From NCBI RefSeq assembly GCF_002563795.1, contig NZ_PDJL01000003.1, positions 310,001 to 374,000 of the forward strand: 64,000 bases of DNA, given 5' to 3'. The notes under the pieces were generated by a model, which did no database searches, was not told the origin of the DNA, and was given only the letters and a program-made list of their open reading frames with translations. This DNA comes from Vibrio sp. ES.051 (GTDB lineage Bacteria; Pseudomonadota; Gammaproteobacteria; Enterobacterales; Vibrionaceae). This document shows positions 25,747 to 34,335 of the stretch, one piece after another. The first letter of the stretch is position 1; every line of letters starts with the position of its first letter. A program made the translations under genes and the position numbers.

Positions 25747-26039
25747 TGGAAGCTTTGATAGGGGGATTTTTATGCTTAGGGACACTGCTTATTCTAAGCG
25801 CGAGTTTAGGCGTACTTCGGATGCCAGACTTATATACTCGCATGCATGCTTCGACTAAAGCAGGAACGGTAGGGCTGAGTTGCTTACTTATTGCGGTTGC
25901 CATTTCAATACCGGAAGTCAGTGTGATTTCCCGAGTGATTGGTACTATGTTATTCATCGTACTCACTGCGCCAGTAGCCTCGCATTTACTTGGTCGAGCA
26001 ATGCGAGAGGTTGGTTATAAAATCTGGCGCAATGATTAG
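25746..26039 (+). CDS. mrpG: Na+/H+ antiporter subunit G
   Basis: A 97-residue last subunit of the Mrp operon with three hydrophobic segments and the signature LGVLRMPDLYTRMHASTKAGTVG-like stretch (GVLRMPDLYTRMHA visible at about 22-35). The ATG overlaps the mrpF stop codon by one base. The operon ends here, 19 bp before the convergent end of the GntR gene, with no clear separate terminator. Confidence 0.9.
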   Translation: MEALIGGFLCLGTLLILSASLGVLRMPDLYTRMHASTKAGTVGLSCLLIAVAISIPEVSVISRVIGTMLFIVLTAPVASHLLGRAMREVGYKIWRND

Positions 26040-26057
26040 GGGCAACATGGAGTGTTG

Positions 26058-26765
26058 TTAGCCTCGGGTTGAAATAAACTCAAAACTGTACTGATATAAC
26101 CGGAAGTAATTCACTGTATATTCAAAGGCACGGCCATCATCTAAATAACCAGTAGATTCTACTTTTAGAATCGGGGATGCTTCTGACTCATTAAGGTTTG
26201 AAGCGATCTCTGCATCCAGTAGGTAGGGTTTAACAGACTGACTGCTCTTCGCAATTTTCAATCCTTTGTCTTTTTCAATGTATTCGTATTTAGAGCCATT
26301 CATAATAGCAATGCTCAAGTCAGGAAATAACCCCGCTGGCATATGAGTGATTTCATAAATTTCAGGCTCATCGTTGATACATCTGAGTCTATGTATTTCA
26401 TAAGTATCATCGTTAGGGGTAAGGTTGAGTTTCTTAGCAATCTGTTCCGTGGGTTTTTTAAGCTCAAATTTTATGACTTGAGAGCTTGGTACTTTTCCTT
26501 GTCGGCTGACCTCTTCAATAAAGCCAAGCAAATGCAATGCATCGTGCTGTGCTTTTAGATCATTGATATAAGTGCCACTACCCCGAGTTCGACTTATTAA
26601 GCCTTTATCTACAAGAATTTGTAAGCTTTTTCTTATAGTTACACGACTGACAGAGAACGCTTCTTGCAGCGCACTTTCTTTTGGGATCATCGATTTGGGC
26701 TCGAGCTCCCCATCTTTGATCTTCCTTTCTAATAATTCGGCAATTTCTATGTATTTAGGTTTCAT
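26058..26765 (-). CDS. GntR-family (HutC/UTRA) regulator of the alpha-glucoside genes
   Basis: A 235-residue repressor-type protein: an N-terminal GntR winged helix (about 1-68, with ESALQEAFSVSRVTIRKSLQ and LISRTRGSGTYI) and a C-terminal UTRA ligand-binding domain (about 90-232). Regulators of this subfamily often sense a sugar phosphate, as TreR does. It diverges from the 6-phospho-alpha-glucosidase gene across 182 bp, which contain a perfect palindrome at 26893-26906. It most likely represses the GH4-PTS operon until a phosphorylated alpha-glucoside appears. Confidence 0.88.
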   Translation of the reverse strand: MKPKYIEIAELLERKIKDGELEPKSMIPKESALQEAFSVSRVTIRKSLQILVDKGLISRTRGSGTYINDLKAQHDALHLLGFIEEVSRQGKVPSSQVIKFELKKPTEQIAKKLNLTPNDDTYEIHRLRCINDEPEIYEITHMPAGLFPDLSIAIMNGSKYEYIEKDKGLKIAKSSQSVKPYLLDAEIASNLNESEASPILKVESTGYLDDGRAFEYTVNYFRLYQYSFEFISTRG

Positions 26766-26815
26766 AACACCTCACTAAATCTTGTTTCATGATAGCAAGA
26801 ATGTGATCTGAGATG

Positions 26816-26906
26816 TAGTTAATACTTTTACTTCCTCCCCTTATGTGATTGCTCTCTCTAATTTCTAATTGGGTTCTTTATATGTATCACAAAAGTATTA
26901 ATACTT
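26816..26906. promoter_or_regulatory. Candidate GntR operators in the divergent region
   Basis: AAGTATTAATACTT (26893-26906) is a perfect 14-bp palindrome with the GTxTTAAxAC-like core expected for HutC/TreR-type regulators. A second, imperfect copy GTAGTTAATAC lies at 26816-26826. TGTGA half-sites near 26802 and 26844 might bind CRP but are not paired convincingly. Confidence 0.5.
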
Positions 26907-26947
26907 AAGTTATACGTTAAACGAAGATATACCTTTGAGGTGACAAA

Positions 26948-28276
26948 ATGAAACGCCAAAAATTAACCATAGTTGGTGCAGGCAGCACGTACACGCTCGG
27001 CATGATGAACAGCTTGATTGCTGAAAAGGAAAATTTCCCCCTTAAAAAAGTGGTGTTTTACGATATTGATGAAAAGCGTCAGGAGTCGAACGCGTTAGCA
27101 ACGGAGATTCTGTTACGAGAGCAGTATCCAGAAATTGAAGAGTTTGTTTATACAACCGATAAATCTATCGCCTTCGCCGATTCGGATTTCTTTTTTATTC
27201 AGATCCGTACTGGTGGTCTGGCCATGCGTGAACGTGATGAGCAAATTCCGTTATCCAACTCGTGTGTCGGGCAAGAAACCTGTGGTGCAGGTGGCATGGC
27301 ATATGGACTGCGCTCTATCGGAGACATGATTACGTTGGTGAACGAGATTAGAACAACATGCCCAGAAGCATGGATTCTTAACTACACAAACCCAGCAGCG
27401 ATTGTGGCTGAAGCTTTAAACCGCGAATTTCCGCATGATAAACGAATCCTTAATATTTGCGATATGCCAGCTGCAATCATGGTCAGCTACGCGAAATTGT
27501 TAGGTTGTGAGATCTGGGATTTTGTTCCGGAATATTTTGGACTCAACCATTATGGGTGGTTCACTAAAATCCGTAACAAACAAGGTGAAGACCTAACCGA
27601 TAAAATCAAGAACATCATTTTAAAAGAGGGGATCAGCGCGGTTGATGCAGAAATTGCTGATGATCCGTCGTGGCAAGCAACCTTTAAAAACATGCAAACC
27701 ATGCTAGAGGACAATCCCGAATACTTACCGAATACTTATCTTCAGTATTACTTATATCCTGAAAAAATGACGGCGAAAGAGGACATTAATAATACTCGAG
27801 CAAGACAAGTGATTAATGGTCGAGAAAAACGCGTTTTTGAACTGAATTCCAGAATCATCGAAGCGGGAACCACAAAAAACGAAACATTACATGCAGACAT
27901 CCATGGGCGCTATATGGTGAGAGTAGCGGCCTCGTTGGCTTATAACTTGAGTGATGTTTATCTTGTTATTGTGCCGAACCATGGTGCTATTTCAAACTTA
28001 CAAGAGGATGCGATGGTAGAGGTACCCGCCGCATTGACCAGTGATGGGCCTAAAGCATTCGCGGTTGGAAAAATACCAACATTCCAAAAAGCAATGATAG
28101 AGAGTCAACTGGGGTACGAAAAGCTCGTGGTGGATGCCTGGTACGAAGGCAGTCAACAAAAGCTGATTAATGCACTGACGCTAAACCGTACAGTGATTAA
28201 TGTTCCGAAAGCGAAAGAAATAACAAAACAATTATTAGAAGAAAATAAAGCCTACCTTCCTCAATTTTTTCAATAA
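26948..28276 (+). CDS. 6-phospho-alpha-glucosidase, glycoside hydrolase family 4
   Basis: A 442-residue GH4 enzyme that uses NAD+ and a divalent metal to hydrolyse 6-phospho-alpha-glucosides such as maltose 6-phosphate or sucrose-isomer phosphates in the cytosol. It has the NAD-binding start VGAGSTYTLGM, the metal and substrate region ETCGAGGMAYGLR, the motif LNYTNPAAIVAEAL, and NICDMP. The CDMP form is the mark of alpha-specific GlvA/AglB/MalH enzymes, as against the CN-type motif of beta-specific members. It is followed within 60 bp by an alpha-glucoside PTS permease and diverges from a GntR regulator. The physiological sugar cannot be fixed. Confidence 0.9.
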   Translation: MKRQKLTIVGAGSTYTLGMMNSLIAEKENFPLKKVVFYDIDEKRQESNALATEILLREQYPEIEEFVYTTDKSIAFADSDFFFIQIRTGGLAMRERDEQIPLSNSCVGQETCGAGGMAYGLRSIGDMITLVNEIRTTCPEAWILNYTNPAAIVAEALNREFPHDKRILNICDMPAAIMVSYAKLLGCEIWDFVPEYFGLNHYGWFTKIRNKQGEDLTDKIKNIILKEGISAVDAEIADDPSWQATFKNMQTMLEDNPEYLPNTYLQYYLYPEKMTAKEDINNTRARQVINGREKRVFELNSRIIEAGTTKNETLHADIHGRYMVRVAASLAYNLSDVYLVIVPNHGAISNLQEDAMVEVPAALTSDGPKAFAVGKIPTFQKAMIESQLGYEKLVVDAWYEGSQQKLINALTLNRTVINVPKAKEITKQLLEENKAYLPQFFQ

Positions 28277-28330
28277 CAAATGGATTTAGGAGCCTTTGAA
28301 TGGGCTCCTTTGCTGAAACAAGAGGTTTAT

Positions 28331-29881
28331 ATGAAAGACATTATTCAAAGGTTTGGGGCGGCAATGTTTGTCCCGGTGTTACTGTTTCCTGCTGCTGGTA
28401 TGCTACTTGGTCTCTCTGTTGTTCTTTTAAATCAGGACGTGTTCCCATGGGCACAAGAGGGCAGTGCTTGGGTTAAAGTTTCGACCATTATTTTACAAGC
28501 ATCTTTAGCTGTATTTAAAAATATGGCGCTTATTTTTGCCGTCGGCCTGCCAATTGCGTTAGCGAAAAAGGCATCCGGAAGAGCCGTTCTTGCAACGCTG
28601 GTTTCTTATATCACGTTCAACTATGTTATTGGCGGAATTCTTCAGTTTTGGGGAGCTGACCTAGGAGTCAATTATACTACGGGAGAGCGTGGTTTAACGG
28701 AAGTCGGTGGTATTTTAACCCTCGACACAAACTTGTTAGGGGCTATTTTAATCGCCAGTCTCTCGGTTTGGGTCCATAACCGATTTTTTGATAAAAAACT
28801 GCCCGATTGGGCGGCGGTATTTGGTGGAACACCACTAGTGGTGATCGTTAGCTTTCCAATTATGATTGCCATGGCAATTCTGACTTGTTTGACTTGGCCT
28901 AATATTCAACATGGTATTTATAATCTACAAGAATTTTTGGTTTCCGCTGGATCGTTAGGGGTATGGTTATTTACGTTTTTAGAACGAATCATGATTCCGA
29001 CTGGTTTGCATCATTTCGTATACGGCCCGGTTTTTTATGGTCCAGTGGCTGTTGACGGCGGAACCGTTGCATATTGGATTCAAAATATACAGACATTTGC
29101 TCAAAGCTCAGAGAGTCTAACCACTCAGTTCCCACAAGGTGGCCTGATGCTAACGGGCATGGGTAAAGTATTTGGCTGTACAGGCATCGCATTAGCCCTT
29201 TACTCCGTAGCAAAAAAAGAAAATAAAAAGATGGTCATGGGGCTCGTTCTTGGCGCCGCAATTACAGCGATTCTCACGGGGATAACCGAGCCAATTGAGT
29301 TCACCTTCTTGTTCATTGCGCCAGCTTTATTTGCCTTACATGCGCTGTTATCAGCAACAATGGCAACAATCGCTTTTATGTTTGGTGTCTCCGGTAACTT
29401 TCAGACGGGCTTGATAGACTTTATTTTCCAAAACTGGTTGCCGCTGGCAGGTAATCATGCAGGAACATACGTCATTCAGATCGTTATCGGTTTGGCATTC
29501 ACTGGCATTTACTTTGTGACCTTCCGTGCTCTGATTTTGAAATACAATATTCTTACCCCAGGAAGAGAGGGAGCCGATACCAAGCTGTATTCAAAAGCAG
29601 ACTACAAGGAAGCGAAGTCGACGGATCAAAATGGTGTTGAACCGTCTCAAGCCAATGCATTTATAGAAGGCTTGGGTGGTAAAGAAAATATCGCGCTACT
29701 GACGAATTGTGCGACTCGTTTACGGGTCAAAGTAAAAGACACATCGCTGGTAAGGGATAATGCTTTCTTTACTCAACATGGAGCGGTGAACGTGGTGAGG
29801 AACCAAGAGAGTTTACAAATTATCGTCGGCTTAACCGTCCCTCAAGTTCGTGAAGATATGAGTCAACTGATAAAAGCTTAA
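28331..29881 (+). CDS. Alpha-glucoside-specific PTS EIICB component
   Basis: A 516-residue permease from the ATG at 28331, which has AAGAGG upstream; the frame extends to 28280, but that start would precede a PTS-typical N-terminus (MKDIIQRFGAAMFVPVLLFPAAGM). Residues 1-420 are the EIIC membrane domain of the glucose superfamily, with GITEPIEFTFLFIAP; residues 445-516 are EIIB with the phosphorylated cysteine at about 460 in LLTNCATRLRV. No EIIA domain is encoded, so phosphate probably comes from EIIA-Glc (Crr). It resembles AglA/GlvC and would deliver alpha-glucoside 6-phosphates to the GH4 enzyme. Confidence 0.9.
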   Translation: MKDIIQRFGAAMFVPVLLFPAAGMLLGLSVVLLNQDVFPWAQEGSAWVKVSTIILQASLAVFKNMALIFAVGLPIALAKKASGRAVLATLVSYITFNYVIGGILQFWGADLGVNYTTGERGLTEVGGILTLDTNLLGAILIASLSVWVHNRFFDKKLPDWAAVFGGTPLVVIVSFPIMIAMAILTCLTWPNIQHGIYNLQEFLVSAGSLGVWLFTFLERIMIPTGLHHFVYGPVFYGPVAVDGGTVAYWIQNIQTFAQSSESLTTQFPQGGLMLTGMGKVFGCTGIALALYSVAKKENKKMVMGLVLGAAITAILTGITEPIEFTFLFIAPALFALHALLSATMATIAFMFGVSGNFQTGLIDFIFQNWLPLAGNHAGTYVIQIVIGLAFTGIYFVTFRALILKYNILTPGREGADTKLYSKADYKEAKSTDQNGVEPSQANAFIEGLGGKENIALLTNCATRLRVKVKDTSLVRDNAFFTQHGAVNVVRNQESLQIIVGLTVPQVREDMSQLIKA

Positions 29882-29889
29882 CCCCCTAT

Positions 29890-30006
29890 TTATGCTCCTT
29901 TCTGTGTGACTCTAAGGTGAGGCAATAATAATGTCTCACCTTTTTTATACCGAATATCCTCACTCACTAGATATTCGTGCTGTGGGTTTATTGACCACTG
30001 TTTCAT
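29890..30006 (-). CDS. 38-residue ORF overlapping the etfB stop (possible etfA remnant)
   Basis: An ATG overlapping the etfB stop codon (ATGA) opens a frame of 38 codons, beginning MKQWSINPQHEYLV and ending HLRVTQKGA, then a stop at 29890. Overlap of this kind is typical of coupled operon partners, and etfA normally follows etfB. The peptide may be the N-terminal stub of a lost or truncated etfA, or a small protein in its own right; I do not recognise it with confidence. It overlaps the convergent PTS terminator hairpin, so its end has been shaped by the junction with that operon. Confidence 0.4.
   Translation of the reverse strand: MKQWSINPQHEYLVSEDIRYKKGETLLLPHLRVTQKGA
29914..29946 (+). 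terminator. Intrinsic terminator after the PTS gene
   Basis: Stem AAGGTGAG (29914-29921) with CTCACCTT (29935-29942), extendable by two pairs, followed by a T-run at 29941-29946. Confidence 0.85.
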
Positions 30007-30755
30007 GGAATCACCTTCGCTTCATGACGCAGCTTCTCCAGAAGTTCTGAGACAGACTCAACGTTGACTCCCCCTTTTCTCTGTGGTGGTGGCGTGACCT
30101 CTTGGATGGTTTGGCTAAATACGACGTCAACCCCTAAGCTGTCAGGCGTTATTGTATCTAACGGCTTGTGTTTGGCTTTCATGATATTGGGCAGTGAGGC
30201 GAAGCGAGGTTCATTTAAGCGTAAGTCAGTACTGATCACGGCTGGCAAACTCATCGCCACCGTCATCAAGCCGCCATCCACTTCTCTTACTACCTGAACG
30301 TTTTGAGCTTTGAGCTTCACGTCCGAGGCGAATGTCGCTTGCGGCCAGTCGAGCAGGGCTGCCAACATCTGAGCAACTTGGTTGTTGTCGGTATCAATAG
30401 ACTGCTTACCGGTAATGACTAATTGCGCTTGTTCTTTCTCCACCAGTGCTTTGAGCAGTTTTGCTACCACGAGTGGCTCTATTTTATCGTCGGTATCGAT
30501 ATGAATTGCACGATCGGCACCTAATGCAAGAGCGGTACGTAACTGCTCCTGACACTGACTACCGCCAGCACTTACCACGAGGACTTCATCCGCCACTCCT
30601 TGCTCTTTTAAACGCACGGCTTCTTCAACGGCTATTTCGCAAAATGGGTTGATCGTCATTTTGACGTTATTCGTTTCAACACCGCTGTTGTCGGCTTTAA
30701 CCCGAATTTTAATGTAAGGGTCAATAACCCTTTTAATTGGCACCAGTATTTTCAC
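30003..30755 (-). CDS. etfB: Electron transfer flavoprotein beta subunit
   Basis: A 250-residue ETF beta subunit. It shows the family start MKILVPIKRVIDPY, the AMP-binding region (EIAVEEAVRLKEQG and VVSAGGSQCQEQLRTALALGADRAIH) and the recognition-loop area around LPAVISTDLRLNEPRFASLPNIMKA. With ETF alpha it would carry electrons from acyl-CoA dehydrogenases to the quinone pool. No etfA is present: only a 38-codon frame follows before the convergent PTS gene. Its likely clients, two acyl-CoA dehydrogenases, are encoded at 37732-38904 and 42337-43491. Either etfA lies elsewhere in the genome or this copy is not functional alone. Confidence 0.9.
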   Translation of the reverse strand: MKILVPIKRVIDPYIKIRVKADNSGVETNNVKMTINPFCEIAVEEAVRLKEQGVADEVLVVSAGGSQCQEQLRTALALGADRAIHIDTDDKIEPLVVAKLLKALVEKEQAQLVITGKQSIDTDNNQVAQMLAALLDWPQATFASDVKLKAQNVQVVREVDGGLMTVAMSLPAVISTDLRLNEPRFASLPNIMKAKHKPLDTITPDSLGVDVVFSQTIQEVTPPPQRKGGVNVESVSELLEKLRHEAKVIP

Positions 30756-31244
30756 GTTAGATTCCTTTTATATTGAAGGCTATGTGACGATATCTTTAAG
30801 GTGACTTTGCTTTCCTCTGCTTCAACTTTAAATATATTGTTGTTCAACAAATGGGCGATGTAGAAAATAAAAAATGCCATGAGGCAAAGAAAATGCGTGG
30901 TGTTTGGTCTTCTGTTCACTGTAGCTGCACGACTGGCTGTTCGCTATTTTTGATCCAAACTTGTTTTTTCTCCATATGACTAACCGCACAATTGCTGAGT
31001 TTTCCATCATGGGTCTGCGAATAGAACTCTCTGATGACACCAATGTAAATAACTTGGGTAAGTCAGGAATTTGAGTATAATCCCGCGTAAGTAAGCCCAA
31101 TTAGTATACAGTCTTAAGTGATTTTTGATGCGTGTAACCCAAGGTCGATTGTGTTCGTATCTAACGTCCCAAGTCTCAAAGTCATTTGGGAACATAAATA
31201 ATAAGCCTCTGATTGATCGATAGATGAGTCAGTTAAGGAAAGTA
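30756..31244. other. 489-bp gap between etfB and the chemoreceptor gene
   Basis: I see no convincing gene. Two minus-strand frames of 62 and 90 codons (31007-31195, 30828-31100) overlap each other in different phases and lack ribosome sites and recognisable motifs. The region should hold the divergent promoters. The receptor's ribosome site AAGGAA is at about 31235. Confidence 0.4.
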
Positions 31245-32558
31245 ATGTTTTTTAATAAGTCGCTTCAACAAGAAAATCAACGATTAAAGCAAGAGTTATA
31301 TAGTCTCCAGCAAATACAACGTAGTCTCGATGAGGACATGCTAAGGCTGACGCTTGATCATAAAGGCAATATCACATCGGTAAACTCAAACTTTCAGCAA
31401 CAACTTTCGCTGTTAGATACGGCCATTTTATCAAAGCACATTACTGAATTAGTACCGGCAAAAGCAAACAATACCGACCACTTTCATCGGATGAAGAAAG
31501 CGGTACATGAGCAAACATTTTGGAATGGCGCATTGCAAATAACCAAAGGTGATGGTGAGGAAGCGTGGTTAAGGACTGTTATCCAGCCCGTGTTGAATGT
31601 TCATGATCAGGTTGACAACTTTGTTGTGTTTGCCTCTGAGTTAACTCGTACTATTGCGACCTCGCGTGAACAGCAAGACATGCTCAATGCGCTGAGCCGC
31701 TCGATGGCGGTGATTGAATTCACCTTGAATGGCACAGTATTAAAAGCCAATGAAAACTTCCTCAGTACGATGGGATACACACATGAGCAAATTGTTGGTA
31801 AACACCATCGAATTTTTTGCGAGCAAGAAGAAGTCAACTCTCAAGCTTATGAAGAGTTTTGGCAAAGACTGGCAAAAGGACAGTTTGTATCAGAGCGATT
31901 TAAGCGAGTAGACCGTTATGGTGTAACGGTGTGGCTGGAGGCATCTTACAACCCCATTCACAATGATAGCGGAGAGCTTTACAAAGTGGCTAAGTTTGCC
32001 ACTGATATCACGCAACAAGTGTTGCAAGAGCAGTCGATGGCACAAGCGGCCCAATTGGCCAATGAAGTGTCGAAAGAGACAGGGACGCAAACCCTGCAAG
32101 GACAGCAAGTCATCGGTTCCACGGTGGAGAAAATGCAAATGCTCTCAGAGCAGATGCAGCAAGCCAATACGGCAATCGATGAACTAAAAGTGCATTCATC
32201 AAGAATCAGTGAATTAGTAAACAGCATCAGTGGCATTGCTGACCAAACGAACTTGCTTGCGCTCAATGCCGCGATAGAAGCAGCGCGAGCCGGTGAGCAC
32301 GGCAGAGGGTTTGCGGTGGTTGCTGATGAAGTACGACAACTTGCTACGAGAACCAACGCAACGACCGATGAAATCGTTTCTATGGTCGGCGAAAACTTAC
32401 AGCGAACGAATAATGCCGTCGCGCTCATCTCCCAGTGCCAACAAGAAGCACTCGATACTCTCGAATTGTCAGAAAAAGCTGGCAATGTGATGAATGATAT
32501 TCAGGATGGCGCAAGCCGTGTTGTTGAGGCGGTCGCGCAATTTAATCGTTCATTGTAA
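31245..32558 (+). CDS. Soluble PAS-PAS methyl-accepting chemotaxis protein
   Basis: A 437-residue receptor starting at the ATG 31245 behind AAGGAA (an upstream in-frame ATG at 31224 has no ribosome site). An N-terminal coiled coil ([18 protein letters not shown]) is followed by two PAS domains (about 40-150 and 160-275, the second with [16 protein letters not shown]) and an MCP signalling domain (about 285-435) with the conserved tip [19 protein letters not shown]. No transmembrane segment and no HAMP domain are visible, so it is a cytosolic receptor, probably sensing redox state or a small ligand through PAS. The signalling domain is short and no CheR-tethering pentapeptide is present at the end. 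Confidence 0.9.
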   Translation: MFFNKSLQQENQRLKQELYSLQQIQRSLDEDMLRLTLDHKGNITSVNSNFQQQLSLLDTAILSKHITELVPAKANNTDHFHRMKKAVHEQTFWNGALQITKGDGEEAWLRTVIQPVLNVHDQVDNFVVFASELTRTIATSREQQDMLNALSRSMAVIEFTLNGTVLKANENFLSTMGYTHEQIVGKHHRIFCEQEEVNSQAYEEFWQRLAKGQFVSERFKRVDRYGVTVWLEASYNPIHNDSGELYKVAKFATDITQQVLQEQSMAQAAQLANEVSKETGTQTLQGQQVIGSTVEKMQMLSEQMQQANTAIDELKVHSSRISELVNSISGIADQTNLLALNAAIEAARAGEHGRGFAVVADEVRQLATRTNATTDEIVSMVGENLQRTNNAVALISQCQQEALDTLELSEKAGNVMNDIQDGASRVVEAVAQFNRSL

Positions 32559-32869
32559 TTGAGGCTATGCGTGCCGTAGCCAAGTTAAGCGGTTTGAGCA
32601 GGAGACTATTAAGCATCCGGTGCAGGTTTTAACTGGTGTGCTTAATAATTTAGAAATGCTCGAATAATTTAGTGTACGAAAACGCTTGCCTTGAGACTTT
32701 GCCTGCCTTTAATGTATCTCGCCTGCAGAGTGTCCCTCTGCATCACAACAATACAGGAGAAAATCGAGCGTCCACTTCTTGCTCGATAAGATCTCCGCTC
32801 AAATAAAGACAATGGCACAGCGAACTTCTCTCGCTGCGCCATTGTGTGTTCCATATTTTGTGAGTATTT
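32559..32869 (+). promoter_or_regulatory. Leader with three successive hairpins before the DMT exporter gene
   Basis: The 311-bp gap contains three hairpins: TGCAGAG/CTCTGCA (32724-32730 with 32736-32742); a two-part stem GGAGA plus ATCGAGC paired with GCTCGAT plus TCTCC (32756-32796); and ACAATGGC plus CAGCGA paired with TCGCTG plus GCCATTGT (32809-32845) with one mismatch. The last ends 24 bp before the start codon and has no good T-run. It could be a structured regulatory leader for the exporter; I do not recognise a known riboswitch class. Confidence 0.45.
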
Positions 32870-33748
32870 ATGTTTAACTCAGAACGCAAAGCGACGGTTA
32901 TTCTGGTTGCGACGACGATGATAGCGGCACTCGGTTGGATCTTTTCCAAAGAAACAATACAAGGTTTGCCACCTTTTGGCTTTATTGGGGCGCGATTTAC
33001 GATCGCATCACTGTGTTTGCTACCTTTGTGTTATCGAGCTTTGTGGGCCGCAAATTTTAAAGATGTGCTGTCAGCAAGCGGAGTTGGGCTGCTGTTAGGT
33101 AGTGCTGTCATGACGTGGATTTACGCTATCTCCATTAGCGATACGTTAGGTGAAGGTGCATTTATCATGAGCCTGTCTATGTTGTTTGTGCCCATTGTCG
33201 CTTGGGTGATGTTCCGTCAGCGGCCACAACGAATTTTTTGGATTGCATTACCCATCGCTGTGTTAGGGCTTGCTTGTCTCTCTTTAGTGGGTGGCTGGAA
33301 GCAATCGGCCAGTCAATTTTGGTTTCTTGGGGCGGCGCTGATCTTGGCGTTGCACTTTAATGTGAACCGTAAATACTCGCAAACATTGCCGGTGTTGTTG
33401 CTCACCTGCGTACAACTTTTTTCTGCAGGTTGTTTAGGTTTATTGGTTTCCTATTTTATGGAGTCCTTTCCTACCAAGGTCGACTCATCCATCTGGTGGT
33501 GGTTTGCGCTGAGCACTTTGCTGGCCACAAGTTTACGATACGTGATGCAAACGATGGGGCAAAAGTTCGTGCAGGCAGGTAATGCAGCGTTGATAATGAT
33601 CCTAGAGCCAGTTTGGACGGTTATTCTTAGTGTGCTTTGGTACGGAGAGGTGTTAACCGCGAATAAGCTTGTCGGTTGTGTACTGATTTTGTTTTCGCTT
33701 ATTATTTATCGAACTGGCGGAAGGCTTCGTCTGCCAACAAAAGCATAG
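32870..33748 (+). CDS. EamA/DMT-family transporter
   Basis: A 292-residue inner-membrane protein of the drug/metabolite transporter superfamily with ten hydrophobic segments in two EamA repeats. Visible landmarks are the start AALGWIFSKETIQGLPPFGFIGARF, the segment MTWIYAISISDTLGEGAFIMSL, and the second-repeat end AGNAALIMILEPVWTVILSVLWYGEVL. Family members export amino acids, metabolites or toxicants or take up nucleotide sugars, so the substrate is open. It is followed 10 bp later by a DUF2301-like membrane protein gene, forming a probable two-gene operon. The structured leader upstream suggests post-transcriptional control. Confidence 0.88.
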   Translation: MFNSERKATVILVATTMIAALGWIFSKETIQGLPPFGFIGARFTIASLCLLPLCYRALWAANFKDVLSASGVGLLLGSAVMTWIYAISISDTLGEGAFIMSLSMLFVPIVAWVMFRQRPQRIFWIALPIAVLGLACLSLVGGWKQSASQFWFLGAALILALHFNVNRKYSQTLPVLLLTCVQLFSAGCLGLLVSYFMESFPTKVDSSIWWWFALSTLLATSLRYVMQTMGQKFVQAGNAALIMILEPVWTVILSVLWYGEVLTANKLVGCVLILFSLIIYRTGGRLRLPTKA

Positions 33749-33757
33749 GTGTGAGTC

Positions 33758-34309
33758 ATGGCAAATACCGAGCATCAGGAACCACTAGATTTTTTAGATA
33801 TTTTGAGTGTCTGTTTGTATCGTTTAGGCATTAGCGTCTTTGCCATCGGGCTTATCGGCGTGGCGCTCTCGGCTTTTGGTTTTATGGAAGACATGACCGC
33901 GTATTATCGAAGTATGTTGTTGATGATCGCTATTGCTGGTGCGCTTTCCGCTGCGAATATTCACGTCTACAGCAAAGCCGTACGAATGGTGATCAGCTGG
34001 TCGAGCTGGATTGGCGTGATACTCATGGTGAGCGATCCTAATTTAGGCCATGTATGGCTTTCGCTCGGTTTTGTTTTTGTCACGTTCTCTGGGATCGCGT
34101 TGAAAGAGTCGTTTTGCTTTAAAGTACCAGGCCTGAAAGCAGTGCCAATCCTACTTGCCTTTGCCACCTTTGCGTTTTGCTTTGAGCTGTTGTTCGCTAC
34201 AGGTATCACGATGGTTGTGTCTGGCTTGATCATCGGTTACCTGTCAATTGCAAAGTGGCGAATGCCGCTGCATTTTGATATTGGGATCAAAGCGAACTAT
34301 GAAATTTAG
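33758..34309 (+). CDS. DUF2301-like integral membrane protein
   Basis: A 183-residue protein with about six hydrophobic segments. The stretch SGIALKESFCFKVPGLKAVP and the overall size match my recollection of DUF2301 proteins, which have no known function. It starts 10 bp after the DMT transporter gene and is probably cotranscribed. The gene ends 27 bp before the convergent end of liuE, with no obvious terminator between. Confidence 0.65.
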   Translation: MANTEHQEPLDFLDILSVCLYRLGISVFAIGLIGVALSAFGFMEDMTAYYRSMLLMIAIAGALSAANIHVYSKAVRMVISWSSWIGVILMVSDPNLGHVWLSLGFVFVTFSGIALKESFCFKVPGLKAVPILLAFATFAFCFELLFATGITMVVSGLIIGYLSIAKWRMPLHFDIGIKANYEI

Positions 34310-34335
34310 AGCCTTAAAGGCTTTCAAGATGACGA

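Noticed and set aside
20487..26039. NADH dehydrogenase (complex I) genes
   Set aside because: Subunits resemble NuoL/K/M, but the MrpB, E, F and G motifs and the gene order identify an Mrp antiporter; no NADH- or FeS-binding subunits are present.
30828..31195. Two minus-strand frames between etfB and the chemoreceptor
   Set aside because: They overlap each other in different phases with no homology recognised and no ribosome site; no sign of a degraded gene family that I can name.
32724..32845. Mini-ykkC (guanidine-II) riboswitch
   Set aside because: The loops lack the short ACGR sequence of that class, and the stems are larger.
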